From Alphaproteobacteria bacterium (GTDB lineage: Bacteria; Pseudomonadota; Alphaproteobacteria; Rhizobiales; Xanthobacteraceae), in contig VGEP01000002.1 of NCBI GenBank assembly GCA_016869215.1, positions 157,467 through 221,466 on the forward strand: a stretch of DNA of 64,000 nt, read 5' to 3'. The number at the start of each line of letters is the position of its first letter. Within the stretch, counting starts at the first letter, position 1. Below, in pieces: positions 35,662 to 45,078 of the stretch. The position numbers and the translations under genes were made by a program. The notes beneath the pieces are model-generated. The model was given only the letters and a program-made list of their open reading frames with translations, was not told the origin of the DNA and did no database searches.

Positions 35662-35693
35662 TGCCGGCAACCCCGCTGCCCGACGCCGCGATA

Positions 35694-35721
35694 GACCCGG
35701 GCGCCTCGCGACGCCCGGGTC
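35694..35721 (-). promoter_or_regulatory. Intercistronic hairpin after the binding-protein gene
   Basis: Perfect 10-base arms GACCCGGGCG / CGCCCGGGTC with an 8-base loop, 20 bases after the binding-protein stop and 33 bases before the permease start. Such hairpins usually stabilise the binding-protein mRNA or reduce read-through into permease genes. No T-run follows. Confidence 0.65.
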
Positions 35722-35740
35722 GTTTCGTCTCGTCCAACGA

Positions 35741-37180
35741 TCAGAACTTGTCGAGGTAGATGCCGCTTTCGACACCCTTGCGCCAGATTCTGATCTGCGT
35801 ATCGCGGCCGACGTCGTTGGTCACCCGATTCCAGCCGGCCTCGATTCGCTTGGCGGCCTCCTCAGCGGAGATGTTCTTATTCATTACGTCGGCGAGGTTG
35901 TTGTCGAGAATCTTGAAGTACTCGTAATTGCCTTCGATCATCAGCAGCGAGGCGGCGTACTTCGAGTTCTCGATCGTGGTCTTGACCATGTCGGCGCCGA
36001 AGCGGTCGTTGATCGCTTTGTTCTTGACGTGCTCATCCCGGTAGGGGTCCCAGAAGCCGCGCGGATGGGCGACAGCCTGGTCGCCGACGGTCGGGCTCGT
36101 GAACCACTGGATGAACAGATACGCCAATTCCGGGTTCTTGGAGTAGGCGCTGACCATGTATCCAGTGCCGGCCGCCTGCGGCGCGCGCCGCACCAGCTTG
36201 CCGTCAATCACGTTCCCCGGGATGATACAGGGGATTTGCTTGCCCTTGATCACGCTCTTCGGGTTGCCGTTGGCGAAGCCGATGATCGAAGGAAACGACA
36301 TCGCCGAATACGCCTGGCCGCTGGCCCAGAACGGATAGATTTGTGGCGTGCCCCAGCCCTGGATGTCCTTGGGCATGTGGTCGACGCTTGCCGCGAACGC
36401 CTTGATGGCGGCTATCCCGTCGGGCGTGCCGATGCGCGGCTTCATGTCCTTATCGAACAGAAGGCCCTTCATATAGACCGGGAAATGCCGGTAGGAGAAG
36501 TTCACCGACCGGTAGCCAAGCGCGCCGTAGAGCGGCTGCTCGAACTTGATGCCCCAGCGCGTGTCGCCCGCCTTCGTCTGGAAGAACGCCGCCTGTTGCG
36601 CCCATTCCGCCATCGTGTCGGGGCAACCGAGGTCCTTGTTGAACTTGGCCTTGTAGTCGGCCCGCACCTGCGGGTTCTCGACGAGGTCCTTGCGCAGTGC
36701 CAGGATGAGATGGTCGCCGTCGTTGACCATGATGTAGAGCTTGCCGTCGTAGTACTGCTGGAACTGCAGCCCGTCGGCAACGCCGGAGAAGTCCGGCTTG
36801 TATTTCTTGGCGTAGTCGTCGAGCGGGATGACGACCTTGGCGCCGGCGGCATCGGGCGTCGTATAGGGGAAGTCGTTGAAGATGTCGTACACGCCGGTCT
36901 TGGCCACGCCCTCCTGCATGATCTTGGCGGGGATGTCGGTGTAGCCGAGCGGCACGATCTCCATCTTGACGCCGGTGAGCTCTTCCCACTTCTTCGCAAA
37001 ATCGGGGAACGAGTTGTTGTAGAGCGAGCTCAGCAGGACCGTGAGTTTCGGTTCCTTGAGGTTCTTGGCCTTGATGTAGGCCTTGGCGCCGGCAATGGCC
37101 CGGTCGGCGACCGGATCGGCCAGCGCTTGCTGCATGCTGATGATGAGCAGGCCGCACAATATCCATGACAGCCTTCGCAT
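35741..37180 (-). CDS. ABC substrate-binding protein, family 1
   Basis: A 479-residue periplasmic binding protein with a signal peptide (about residues 1-21, cleavage near ALA-DP). The lobe signatures are KWEELTGVKMEIVPLGYTDI and GVYDIFNDFPYTTPD near the N-terminus, and QAYSAMSFPSIIGFANG in the middle, as in sugar/polyol-type family 1 proteins. GGAGG lies just before the ATG at 37180. First gene of the importer operon; the ligand cannot be read from sequence. Confidence 0.92.
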   Translation of the reverse strand: MRRLSWILCGLLIISMQQALADPVADRAIAGAKAYIKAKNLKEPKLTVLLSSLYNNSFPDFAKKWEELTGVKMEIVPLGYTDIPAKIMQEGVAKTGVYDIFNDFPYTTPDAAGAKVVIPLDDYAKKYKPDFSGVADGLQFQQYYDGKLYIMVNDGDHLILALRKDLVENPQVRADYKAKFNKDLGCPDTMAEWAQQAAFFQTKAGDTRWGIKFEQPLYGALGYRSVNFSYRHFPVYMKGLLFDKDMKPRIGTPDGIAAIKAFAASVDHMPKDIQGWGTPQIYPFWASGQAYSAMSFPSIIGFANGNPKSVIKGKQIPCIIPGNVIDGKLVRRAPQAAGTGYMVSAYSKNPELAYLFIQWFTSPTVGDQAVAHPRGFWDPYRDEHVKNKAINDRFGADMVKTTIENSKYAASLLMIEGNYEYFKILDNNLADVMNKNISAEEAAKRIEAGWNRVTNDVGRDTQIRIWRKGVESGIYLDKF

Positions 37181-37376
37181 TTTTTTCCTCCCCGTTATCT
37201 GCTTACGATTTCACTTCGCACTCCACGTTCCGCATTTGCATTCCAAAAGGGCGCCGCGGTCGGCGGCGGCGTACCAATCCGGCAAGTCTAGGACAGAACG
37301 GGCAGGCTTGTCAGTATGACCCGTGCACACGGGTGGGCTGCAATCCAACGCAGCAACCGCCTTGCACCGCACTGCG

Positions 37377-39059
37377 TCACGCCGGCCGGAATGCCGCGCG
37401 GATGAAATCGGCCACCCGTTCGCCGATCATGATCGTGGGCATGTTGGTGTTGGCGCTGACCACGCGCGGCATTACCGAGGCGTCGGCCACGCGCAGTCCC
37501 GCAACGCCGTAGACGCGGCACTGCGGATCGACCACCGCCATCGGGTCGCTAGCGCGGCCGATCGCGCAGGTGCAGCTCGGGTGGAACATGGTTCCCGACG
37601 CCGAGAGAATCTCGTCGTCGGTCAGCGGCCGGCCGCCGTCGCGGTCGGCGACCAGACGGCCCGGACGGATCGCGCCCCCGATCACCGCGCGCCGCAGCGC
37701 GGCGGGCGCGCCCAGCACCAAGGAAGCCCCCAGCGCCTTGACCGCGCCGGTCGCGCCCATTCCATTGACCAGACGCAGCGGCGGATCGCGTGGCAGGAGA
37801 TAGGCTTCGTCGAAACAGTCGCGCACTGAAGGCTCGACGATCAGCGTCTCCGCCAGGCGCGTCGCCATCACCATCCGTTTGGCATCGCGCGGGTCGGTCA
37901 GGAGCCGCTGCGAGACCGCGGGCGGAACGTCGGGATCGGAGGACCGCAGCGTCACCGATCCGCGCGAGAATGGCGTGTAGAGCGCGGCCGCGACCATGCC
38001 CATGCGGATCCCGAACGGCCGATGGCTGATGCGCCCGATGAAATAGAGGAACAGGTCGCCCGCGGGACAGCCGTCCTGCCCGGACGAGAAGCGCAGGCTG
38101 GTGATGGTGTAGTGCCGGTCGCCAAGTCCCAGCCGCGACTTCGGCTTCAGCGTCAGCGCGAAATGCAGCAGCGAATGGTTCTGGTAGTTCTTTCCGACGC
38201 CGGCCCGGTCCGCCACTGGCTTGATACCGAGCGACTTGAGCTCGGACGCGGGCCCGATGCCCGAACGCAGCAGCAGCGCCGGGGAATGGATCGCGCCGGC
38301 GCACACAACCACTTCGGATGCGTTCAGCGTCACGCGCTCGCCGCTGCGTTCCGCCGTCACGCCCACAACGCGGCCGTTCTCGACCAGCAGGTGCAGGACG
38401 CGCGTGTCGGTCATGATCCTCAAGTTGGGCCGGCGGCGGATCTCCGGCGTGAGATAGCAGCGCGGACTGCTGGCGCGCGCGCCATCCTGGCTCAACGGCG
38501 TGGCGAAGAAACCGTCGGCCTGCGACTCGTAGACGTCGGGAAGCGAAGCGATGCCGCGCGCGAGTGCCGCCTCCTCGATGCGGCGCATGTACAGCGGCCA
38601 TGTCTCGCGCGGCAGCCGGTGGACGATGTTGGTCGCCGCCGCGTTCTGCTCCGGCACCGGCCGGTCGAGATCGCGGGTCATGGCGCGGAAGTAGGGCAGC
38701 ACGTCGCGCCAGCCCCAGTCGGTCGCGCCGTTTGCCGCCCACCCGTCGTAGTCGCTTGGCAGGCCGCGCAATGCGATCATGCCCATGACGCTCGATCCGC
38801 CGCCCATCACGCGTGCCTGCGGGAACGGGCGCGGGCCGTCGCCGTCGGTCATGCTGGCCGTCAGCCCCGGCCAGAAGTAGCCAGGGTTGAGAAACGCACG
38901 CGGGAAGATGTCGTCGATGTCTTCGGGCACCTGGCCCGGCACCGTGTCGCGGCCGGACTCCACCAGCAGCACGCGAAGGTTCGGCTGCTCGGACAGGCGG
39001 GCGGCGACCGTGGCGCCCGCCGAGCCCGCGCCCACGATCAGGATATCGCATCGTTCCAA
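37377..39059 (-). CDS. GMC-family FAD oxidoreductase 2
   Basis: A 560-residue GMC flavoprotein: DILIVGAGSAGATVAARL for FAD, ARVMGGGSSVMGMIALRG as signature 1, CAGAIHSPALLLRSGIGP as signature 2, and MFHPSCTCAIGRASD with the catalytic His near the C-terminus. Start is a TTG at 39059. It is only moderately similar to the GMC enzyme at 31007, so the two probably have different substrates. It lies upstream of the importer operon on the same strand with a 196-base gap. Confidence 0.92.
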   Translation of the reverse strand: MERCDILIVGAGSAGATVAARLSEQPNLRVLLVESGRDTVPGQVPEDIDDIFPRAFLNPGYFWPGLTASMTDGDGPRPFPQARVMGGGSSVMGMIALRGLPSDYDGWAANGATDWGWRDVLPYFRAMTRDLDRPVPEQNAAATNIVHRLPRETWPLYMRRIEEAALARGIASLPDVYESQADGFFATPLSQDGARASSPRCYLTPEIRRRPNLRIMTDTRVLHLLVENGRVVGVTAERSGERVTLNASEVVVCAGAIHSPALLLRSGIGPASELKSLGIKPVADRAGVGKNYQNHSLLHFALTLKPKSRLGLGDRHYTITSLRFSSGQDGCPAGDLFLYFIGRISHRPFGIRMGMVAAALYTPFSRGSVTLRSSDPDVPPAVSQRLLTDPRDAKRMVMATRLAETLIVEPSVRDCFDEAYLLPRDPPLRLVNGMGATGAVKALGASLVLGAPAALRRAVIGGAIRPGRLVADRDGGRPLTDDEILSASGTMFHPSCTCAIGRASDPMAVVDPQCRVYGVAGLRVADASVMPRVVSANTNMPTIMIGERVADFIRAAFRPA

Positions 39060-39209
39060 GTTCGGCCGTGCCCCGTGTCGGACGCAAGGAATTGTTCTTC
39101 ATCGCGGCGCTGCCGTCAATGCGACGGACGTGTTCCGCCTTGGCGCCGTCCTCTGCGACGGCTTCGTCGATCGAGAATTCGATCGTGCAACTTCGCCAGG
39201 TGCGGCCAG

Positions 39210-39353
39210 CCGGATGCGTTGTTGCATCATTCGGATCGCGGCAGCCAATATGCCGGCGAGCAGTTCCAACAGCTGATGGCCGATCACGGTGTCATCTGCT
39301 CGATGAGCCGCTCAGGCAACGTGTGGGACAACGCTGCGATGGAGAGCTTCTAA
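39210..39353 (+). pseudogene. IS3-family transposase fragment (OrfB, rve domain)
   Basis: Short piece of an IS3 integrase-type transposase: LLHHSDRGSQYAGEQFQQLM with the second catalytic Asp, then SMSRSGNVWDNAAMESF before an in-frame stop. The intact protein would continue past MESFF. Both flanks are missing. Confidence 0.8.
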
Positions 39354-39507
39354 CGGCGAACACCGCCGCTACAAGAAAATACTGGAGCACTGTCATGGAT
39401 CGCCTCCGAGCTTTGAAATCGTTACCGCCCCAGATGGCAAGCCGTTCGAAGAGCAAGACCCAACGAGCAGGAGCGTCGCGGCTACGACAATTACGAACAC
39501 CTCCGCG

Positions 39508-39815
39508 ATGGTCTTCATTGCGCCGCCCGAAATTCTGCTCGCAGCTGGCGAGACCGAGGAAATCGACAAGGTTGCGGGCTTCATCCGGGCGGCGATCGCC
39601 GACGGCATCGAACCTGCTGCCATCGGCTGGTTCGTGCGGTCGCGGGACGAGCTTGCGCGAGCGCGAGCGGCAGCGGCCAAGGCCGGCGTCGAGGCGACCG
39701 AGCTTGCCGGACAGACCGGAGGCGCCGCCGGCCGCGTCTCGATCAGGACCATGCATTTCGCCGAGGGCCTGGAGTTTCGCGCCGTCACAGTCATGGCCTG
39801 TGATGAACAGGCCAT
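39508..39815 (+). pseudogene. UvrD-like helicase C-terminal fragment
   Basis: Fragment of a superfamily 1 helicase. The reading frame carries GFIRAAIADGIEPAAIGWFV with RSRDELARARAAAAKAG and ends with IRTMHFAEGLEFRAVTVMAC, the motif V/VI region of UvrD_C_2 proteins. Family-like sequence stops near 39815 and there is a frame change near 39500. It is a remnant without function. Confidence 0.65.
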
Positions 39816-40014
39816 CCCGGAATTCTGCGCAATGTCTGCGGTAAACGCGGCGGCGCCGAGCGTCAGAGAACACAGTTCTTGAAGGGACTGGCGGAGGGAG
39901 AGGAACTGGCGTCCAACGGTCTCCTAATTTGTAGTGCCCAAAACTCCACATGGGCGAGAAACCGGGCTCCAACTCTTACGCTGAAATCACACGGGAAAAT
40001 CAATCCGTCTCTCG

Positions 40015-40371
40015 CTAGCGGCGCTGGGCTCGATCGGACGGCTCGGTGTCAGCGTCCTCCAGTTCGCTGAAGTTTGTAATGCTTACCTGTCCCTCGGGAA
40101 ACCGAGCTGTGATTTCAAGCGAGCCGCCGAGCGCCTCGATATAGCGACGCAAATTACTGACATACATATCTGCACGCTTTTCAAGCTTGGCCACTGCGGG
40201 CTGCCCCACCTTCAAGGTACGCGCGAGCTCCTCTTGTGATCTCTCGCGGGCTTGGCGCAATTCGGCAAGCGGCATCTCCGCTTTCAGCGTGCGAACTTTC
40301 GCGGCCACGTGTGCTTTGCGCTCCGGACTGAACTTCTTCGTCAGTTCACTAAACGGGCGATGACCAGTCAT
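40015..40371 (-). CDS. higA: HigA-like XRE antitoxin
   Basis: A 118-residue antitoxin. The helix-turn-helix reads ERSQEELARTLKVGQPAVAK followed by LEKRADMYVSNLRRYIEALG, the pattern of HigA/XRE antitoxins with their partner Gp49-type toxins; a short C-terminal strand (GSLEITARFPEGQVSI) follows. It lies downstream of the toxin, the order typical of HigBA, and overlaps it by 4 bases. It should neutralise the toxin and, with it, repress the module. Confidence 0.87.
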   Translation of the reverse strand: MTGHRPFSELTKKFSPERKAHVAAKVRTLKAEMPLAELRQARERSQEELARTLKVGQPAVAKLEKRADMYVSNLRRYIEALGGSLEITARFPEGQVSITNFSELEDADTEPSDRAQRR

Positions 40372-40730
40372 TTGATCAACCCTTCCTTTCTTAGCTCGGC
40401 GATATAGTCGTCATAGAGGCGGTCGGCGATTGGAACCATCGACTTGTAGAAACGGTCGTCTCCGGTTTTGTCGCCACCAATGAGAAGGATCGCCGTCCGC
40501 CTTGGATCGAAGGCGTAGAAACCGCGCAATGGCTTTCCGCCACTCTGCACGCGCAGTTCGCGCATGTGACTGTGCTTGGAGCCCTCGATCCCCGACGAAT
40601 AGGGAAATGGTAGTTGCGGGCCATGCTCCATCAGCAGAGTGACAACCGCCGTGAAATCGTCCTGCTCCGCCTCCGAAAGGCTGTTCCACCATTCGCCGAA
40701 TTCGTCGGTGTATTCGACGTTCCAACTCAT
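40368..40730 (-). CDS. higB: HigB-like toxin (RelE/Gp49 family)
   Basis: A 120-residue ribosome-dependent mRNA interferase-type toxin of the phage-derived Gp49 group. Typical parts are YTDEFGEWWNSLSEAEQDDF at the N-terminus, HMRELRVQSGGKPLRGFYAF and IGGDKTGDDRFYKSMVPIAD. The basic and aromatic residues of the catalytic face look intact. First gene of the module; two palindromes lie directly upstream of its ATG. Confidence 0.88.
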   Translation of the reverse strand: MSWNVEYTDEFGEWWNSLSEAEQDDFTAVVTLLMEHGPQLPFPYSSGIEGSKHSHMRELRVQSGGKPLRGFYAFDPRRTAILLIGGDKTGDDRFYKSMVPIADRLYDDYIAELRKEGLIK

Positions 40731-40739
40731 GATCTCAAA

Positions 40740-40786
40740 TATTCCTTCGATGGAATAATGTCAAGAAATATTCCTCCGAAGGAATA
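40740..40786 (-). promoter_or_regulatory. Two palindromic operators of the toxin-antitoxin module
   Basis: TATTCC-N6-GGAATA occurs twice (40740-40757 and 40769-40786), starting 29 bases apart, within 60 bases upstream of the toxin start. Identical half-sites and near three-helical-turn spacing point to cooperative HigA or toxin-antitoxin binding. Confidence 0.8.
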
Positions 40787-40837
40787 TCGAGAATCCGTCC
40801 TTCAGCCGGTCAAATGCCAGTTGGGACCGGGGCTCAA

Positions 40838-41250
40838 CGGCCGCTCTTCCCGATGTCGTGGCTGGGCGCATAGACTTCTTTTTCGACGGTCCGGCCAACT
40901 CCCTTGAGCTCGTGAAAGGCGGAAAATTGCGCGCATTGGCGGTCACTGACGACAGACGCTTGCCGCAGATTGCAGACGTCCCCACCATGGCGGAGGCGGG
41001 TTTCCCTGACCACGTCGTGAACTCTTGGTTCGGCTTTGTCGTCCAGGCTGGCACTCCAGCCGATATGGCCAAACGGCTGCATGGCGAACTTATCAAGGCA
41101 ATCAGGCAGCCGTCCTATGGGCAGAATTTCGCGGCCTTTGGTGCAGTTGCAACGGCTAACGACACCATCGAGGAATTCGGGCAGTTCGTTGCATCTGAAA
41201 GCAAGAAGTTCGGGGCTCTGGTCCGGGACTCCGGAATGAAGCTTCCATGA
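40838..41250 (+). pseudogene. TctC/Bug-type substrate-binding protein, C-terminal fragment
   Basis: The last about 135 residues of a tripartite tricarboxylate transporter binding protein. VVAGRIDFFFDGPANSLELV, the GKLRALAVTDDRRLPQIADV and PTMAEAGFP segment, and GTPADMAKRLHGELIKAIRQ are characteristic. The signal peptide and first lobe are missing; the toxin-antitoxin module abuts the break. Non-functional remnant. Confidence 0.82.
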
Positions 41251-41340
41251 AACGGACGGCCACGGTAGCTCTTTGAGATTTCTACTTGGGAGCGCGGCGG
41301 ATACAACCGCGGAATCTGAACGTCGGTTTCATGGAAGCGG

Positions 41341-41868
41341 TCAGGGCAGCGGCAGCGCGGTTTTGAACCGTCGGCCCCAACGGTCGTTCCGAACAGGTGA
41401 CGGCTTCGTTCCGCTGGCAGCGTCGGCGACCCGGCTGATCAGGTCGGGCGAGACCTCGGTGCCGTAAAGCTCGGCCAGGTGGCCCTGGATCTCGCGCACC
41501 GTCATGCCGCGCGCGTAGAGGCTCAGAATCTTGTCGTCGAACCCGCCGAAATGCGTCTGGCCCTTGGCGATCAGCCGCGGCTCGAAGGAACCGGCCCGGT
41601 CGCGTGGGATCGATAGTTCGATCTCGCCATCCTCGGTCAGGATCGTCTTCGAGCTTGTGCCGTTGCGGCTGTTGCCGGTGCGGCGGCCGGCCGGATCGCC
41701 CTTCTCGTAGCCCAGGTGTCCGGTCAACTCCGCGCCGAGCGCCCGCTCGATCAGCGCCTTCTTGAGCTGCTTGAAAAGTCCATCGTCACCCGTCAGGTCC
41801 TCGGGCTTCTCATAGTTGGTAAGCAGTTGATCCAGCAGCTCAGGTGTAATCGTCGAATCGGTCGTCAT
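41341..41868 (-). pseudogene. IS256-family transposase, N-terminal fragment
   Basis: First about 155 residues of a mutator-type transposase: QLLTNYEKPEDLTGDDGLFK, LGYEKGDPAGRRTGNSRNGT, ELSIPRDRAGSFEP and FDDKILSLYARGMTVREIQG, then TEVSPDLISRVADA. The catalytic DDE core is lost after about 41405. It is distinct from the complete IS256 element at 62.6 kb. Confidence 0.85.
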
Positions 41869-41930
41869 GTGAGTCTCCTGTCAAAGGTAAACTCACAGAA
41901 ACCTGCTTACACATCGTTCCTGACACCCTC

Positions 41931-42003
41931 GTGTCTGGCCCATAATGCCTCCCGGAATGCGGGATCAGCTTGGCTGATTCCCCCACACTCCGGGACCGGA
42001 CAC
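41931..42003. repeat. 73-base segment with inverted ends, possible IS end or MITE
   Basis: Starts GTGTCTGGCCC and ends GGGACCGGACAC, imperfect inverted repeats, with an inner related pair around CCCGGAATGCGGG and CCCACACTCCGGG. It directly abuts the tRNA fragment. It may be a miniature element or the joined ends of a deleted insertion sequence. Confidence 0.5.
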
Positions 42004-43129
<1,126 letters not shown>

Positions 43130-43137
<8 letters not shown>

Positions 43138-44167
43138 AGAGGAAGCACGCTGCTTTGTGGCCGTGCCGCACCTCCTTGAGAAGCGGCGTGCTCTCGAAAT
43201 GACTGGGCTTGGCGAAGCCGCAGCGCGGCGCGAAGCGGCAGCAGGCCCGCAAGTCGCCGTGCAAGGACGGCACCGTGCCGGGGATCTGGGTTAGGCGGCG
43301 TTGCTTACCGGCATCGCGGTCGATGCGCGGAATGGAGCGCAAGAGCCCCTGCGTATAAGGATGCAGGGGCTCCGCGAATAGGGCCTCGACCGCGGCCTCC
43401 TCGACCACGTTGGCGGCATACATGACGATCACGCGCTGCGCCGTCTCGGCGATGACGCCGAGGTCGTGCGTGATCAGCAGCACGGCCATCCCGAACTTCG
43501 ACTTGAGTTCGTTCAGCAATTCAAGGATTTGCGCCTGGATGGTTACATCAAGAGCAGTGGTGGGCTCGTCCGCGATCAGCAGCCTGGGATTACAGACGAG
43601 CGCCATGGCGATCATGACGCGCTGTCGCATGCCGCCCGAAAGCTGGTGCGGATATTCATGCACGCGCCGCTCCGGCGAAGGGATGTGGACGATGCCGAGC
43701 ATCTCGATCGCCCTGTTCATCGCCTCGCGCCAGCTCACCCCCTCGTGACGCTGCACGGATTCCGCGATCTGGTCGCCGATCGTGAACACCGGATTGAGCG
43801 AGGTCATCGGCTCCTGGAAGATCATCGCGAGGTCCTTGCCGCGAATGTTCATCATCTCCTGAGGCGGCAACGTCAACAAGTCTCGGCCCTCGAACAGGAT
43901 CTGACCGGAGACGATGCGCCCGGGATCGCGGATCAGGCGCATGATGCTCAGTGCCGTCACGCTCTTTCCGCTTCCGGATTCGCCAACGAGTCCGAGGGTT
44001 TCGCCCGGCCTGATCGAGAAGCTCACGTCGTCAACCGCGTGCAGCACGCCACTGCCGGTCGCGAATTCCGTTGTGAGGTTTCTGACTTCCAGGAGCGGCG
44101 CGACATCGGCGTTGCGCTGCGAAGAAAGCGCCGTGTGCGGCGCGTTCGCGCCTGCTTTCATCAACAT
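43130..44167 (-). CDS. Oligopeptide-type ABC ATP-binding protein (DppD/OppD-like)
   Basis: A 345-residue ATPase: Walker [37 protein letters not shown], signature [16 protein letters not shown], Walker [21 protein letters not shown], switch [11 protein letters not shown], and a C-terminal [17 protein letters not shown] motif. ATG at 44167 with GAGAGAA upstream; the frame opens earlier at 44242. Together with DppF it would power the permeases at 46.7-48.6 kb, from which it is separated by the divergent TetR gene. Confidence 0.9.
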
Positions 44168-44243
44168 TTTTCTCTCGTCATTGTCGCCGGAAGTGCGCGT
44201 TGTTGACAAGGCTGACAACCGCACTGTAAAGATTTTGAACACA

Positions 44244-44262
44244 AGGTAAAAGCGTTTTACCT
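44244..44262. promoter_or_regulatory. Palindromic operator, probable TetR binding site
   Basis: Perfect 19-base palindrome AGGTAAAAGCGTTTTACCT with 8-base arms, between the divergent ATPase and TetR genes, 10 bases before the TetR start. It is ideally placed to control both directions. Confidence 0.75.
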
Positions 44263-44271
44263 GACGTTCGA

Positions 44272-45078
44272 ATGGGCAAAATGGCGCAGAAAACAGCCCG
44301 GAACGATCGCGGCGGCGGCATGTCCGTCAGGGCGAAGAAGCCCGCTGCCGGTAAGTCCGGCAAGGCCGCAAAGTCGGCGAAGCCCCCGCGCTGGAACGGC
44401 ATGCCCGGCCTGAAGGATCACCGCCGCGAGGCGATCCTGCGCAGCGTCGCCAATGTGCTCAGAAATTCCCGTCTTTCGTCGCTCACCATCAAGGAAGTGG
44501 CCGACGAGCTCGGCATGACCAAAGCCAATTTGTATTACTATTTCAAAGACAAGCAGGACATTCTCTATCACTGCCACATGCGCAGCATGGAGATCAGCCT
44601 GCGCGCGCTCAAGGACGGGCTGGCGCTCGGCCGCTCCCCGTCCGAGAAGCTGCGTATCCTGCTCGTGCGCCACATCCGCGGCATCGTCGACGACGGCTTC
44701 GGCGGCATTCTCCAGACGGATTTCGAGAAAATCCGCCCCGGGCAGCGCAAGCAGTACATCATCAAGCGCGACGAACTGGAGCGCGGCGTCCGTAATCTGA
44801 TCGAGGATGGCGTCCGCGCCGGCGAGTTCGAATGCCAGAACGTGAAGCTGACCGGCTTCGCCATCCTGGGTGGCATCAACTGGATTCCGAAGTGGTACCA
44901 CACGGACGGCCCGTTCACGTCCGAACAGATCGCCGAAGAAATGGCGGACTATTTCCTGCGCGGATTGCGGCGCGGCAAGGATCTGGCCGCGCGCCGCGGC
45001 GCGCCGTCACACGAGAAGAACGAGCGCTACCCCGAGAACCGGCACTATAACCTTTCAGACACGGAGACGTGGCCATGA
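44272..45078 (+). CDS. TetR/AcrR family transcriptional regulator
   Basis: A 268-residue TetR regulator with a long basic N-terminal extension (about residues 1-45, Lys/Ala-rich). The helix-turn-helix is at about residues 64-84 ([20 protein letters not shown]), followed by [12 protein letters not shown]. The ligand domain contains [20 protein letters not shown] near the C-terminus as in KstR2-like fatty-acyl-CoA-responsive members. Translationally coupled to the SBP gene; probably represses the import and catabolic genes until an acyl-CoA intermediate forms. The last point is inference. Confidence 0.9.
   Translation: MGKMAQKTARNDRGGGMSVRAKKPAAGKSGKAAKSAKPPRWNGMPGLKDHRREAILRSVANVLRNSRLSSLTIKEVADELGMTKANLYYYFKDKQDILYHCHMRSMEISLRALKDGLALGRSPSEKLRILLVRHIRGIVDDGFGGILQTDFEKIRPGQRKQYIIKRDELERGVRNLIEDGVRAGEFECQNVKLTGFAILGGINWIPKWYHTDGPFTSEQIAEEMADYFLRGLRRGKDLAARRGAPSHEKNERYPENRHYNLSDTETWP

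Noticed and set aside
38022..39353. Long plus-strand frame across the second GMC gene
   Set aside because: Only its last about 48 codons are real (IS3 fragment); the rest is antisense of the GMC oxidoreductase.
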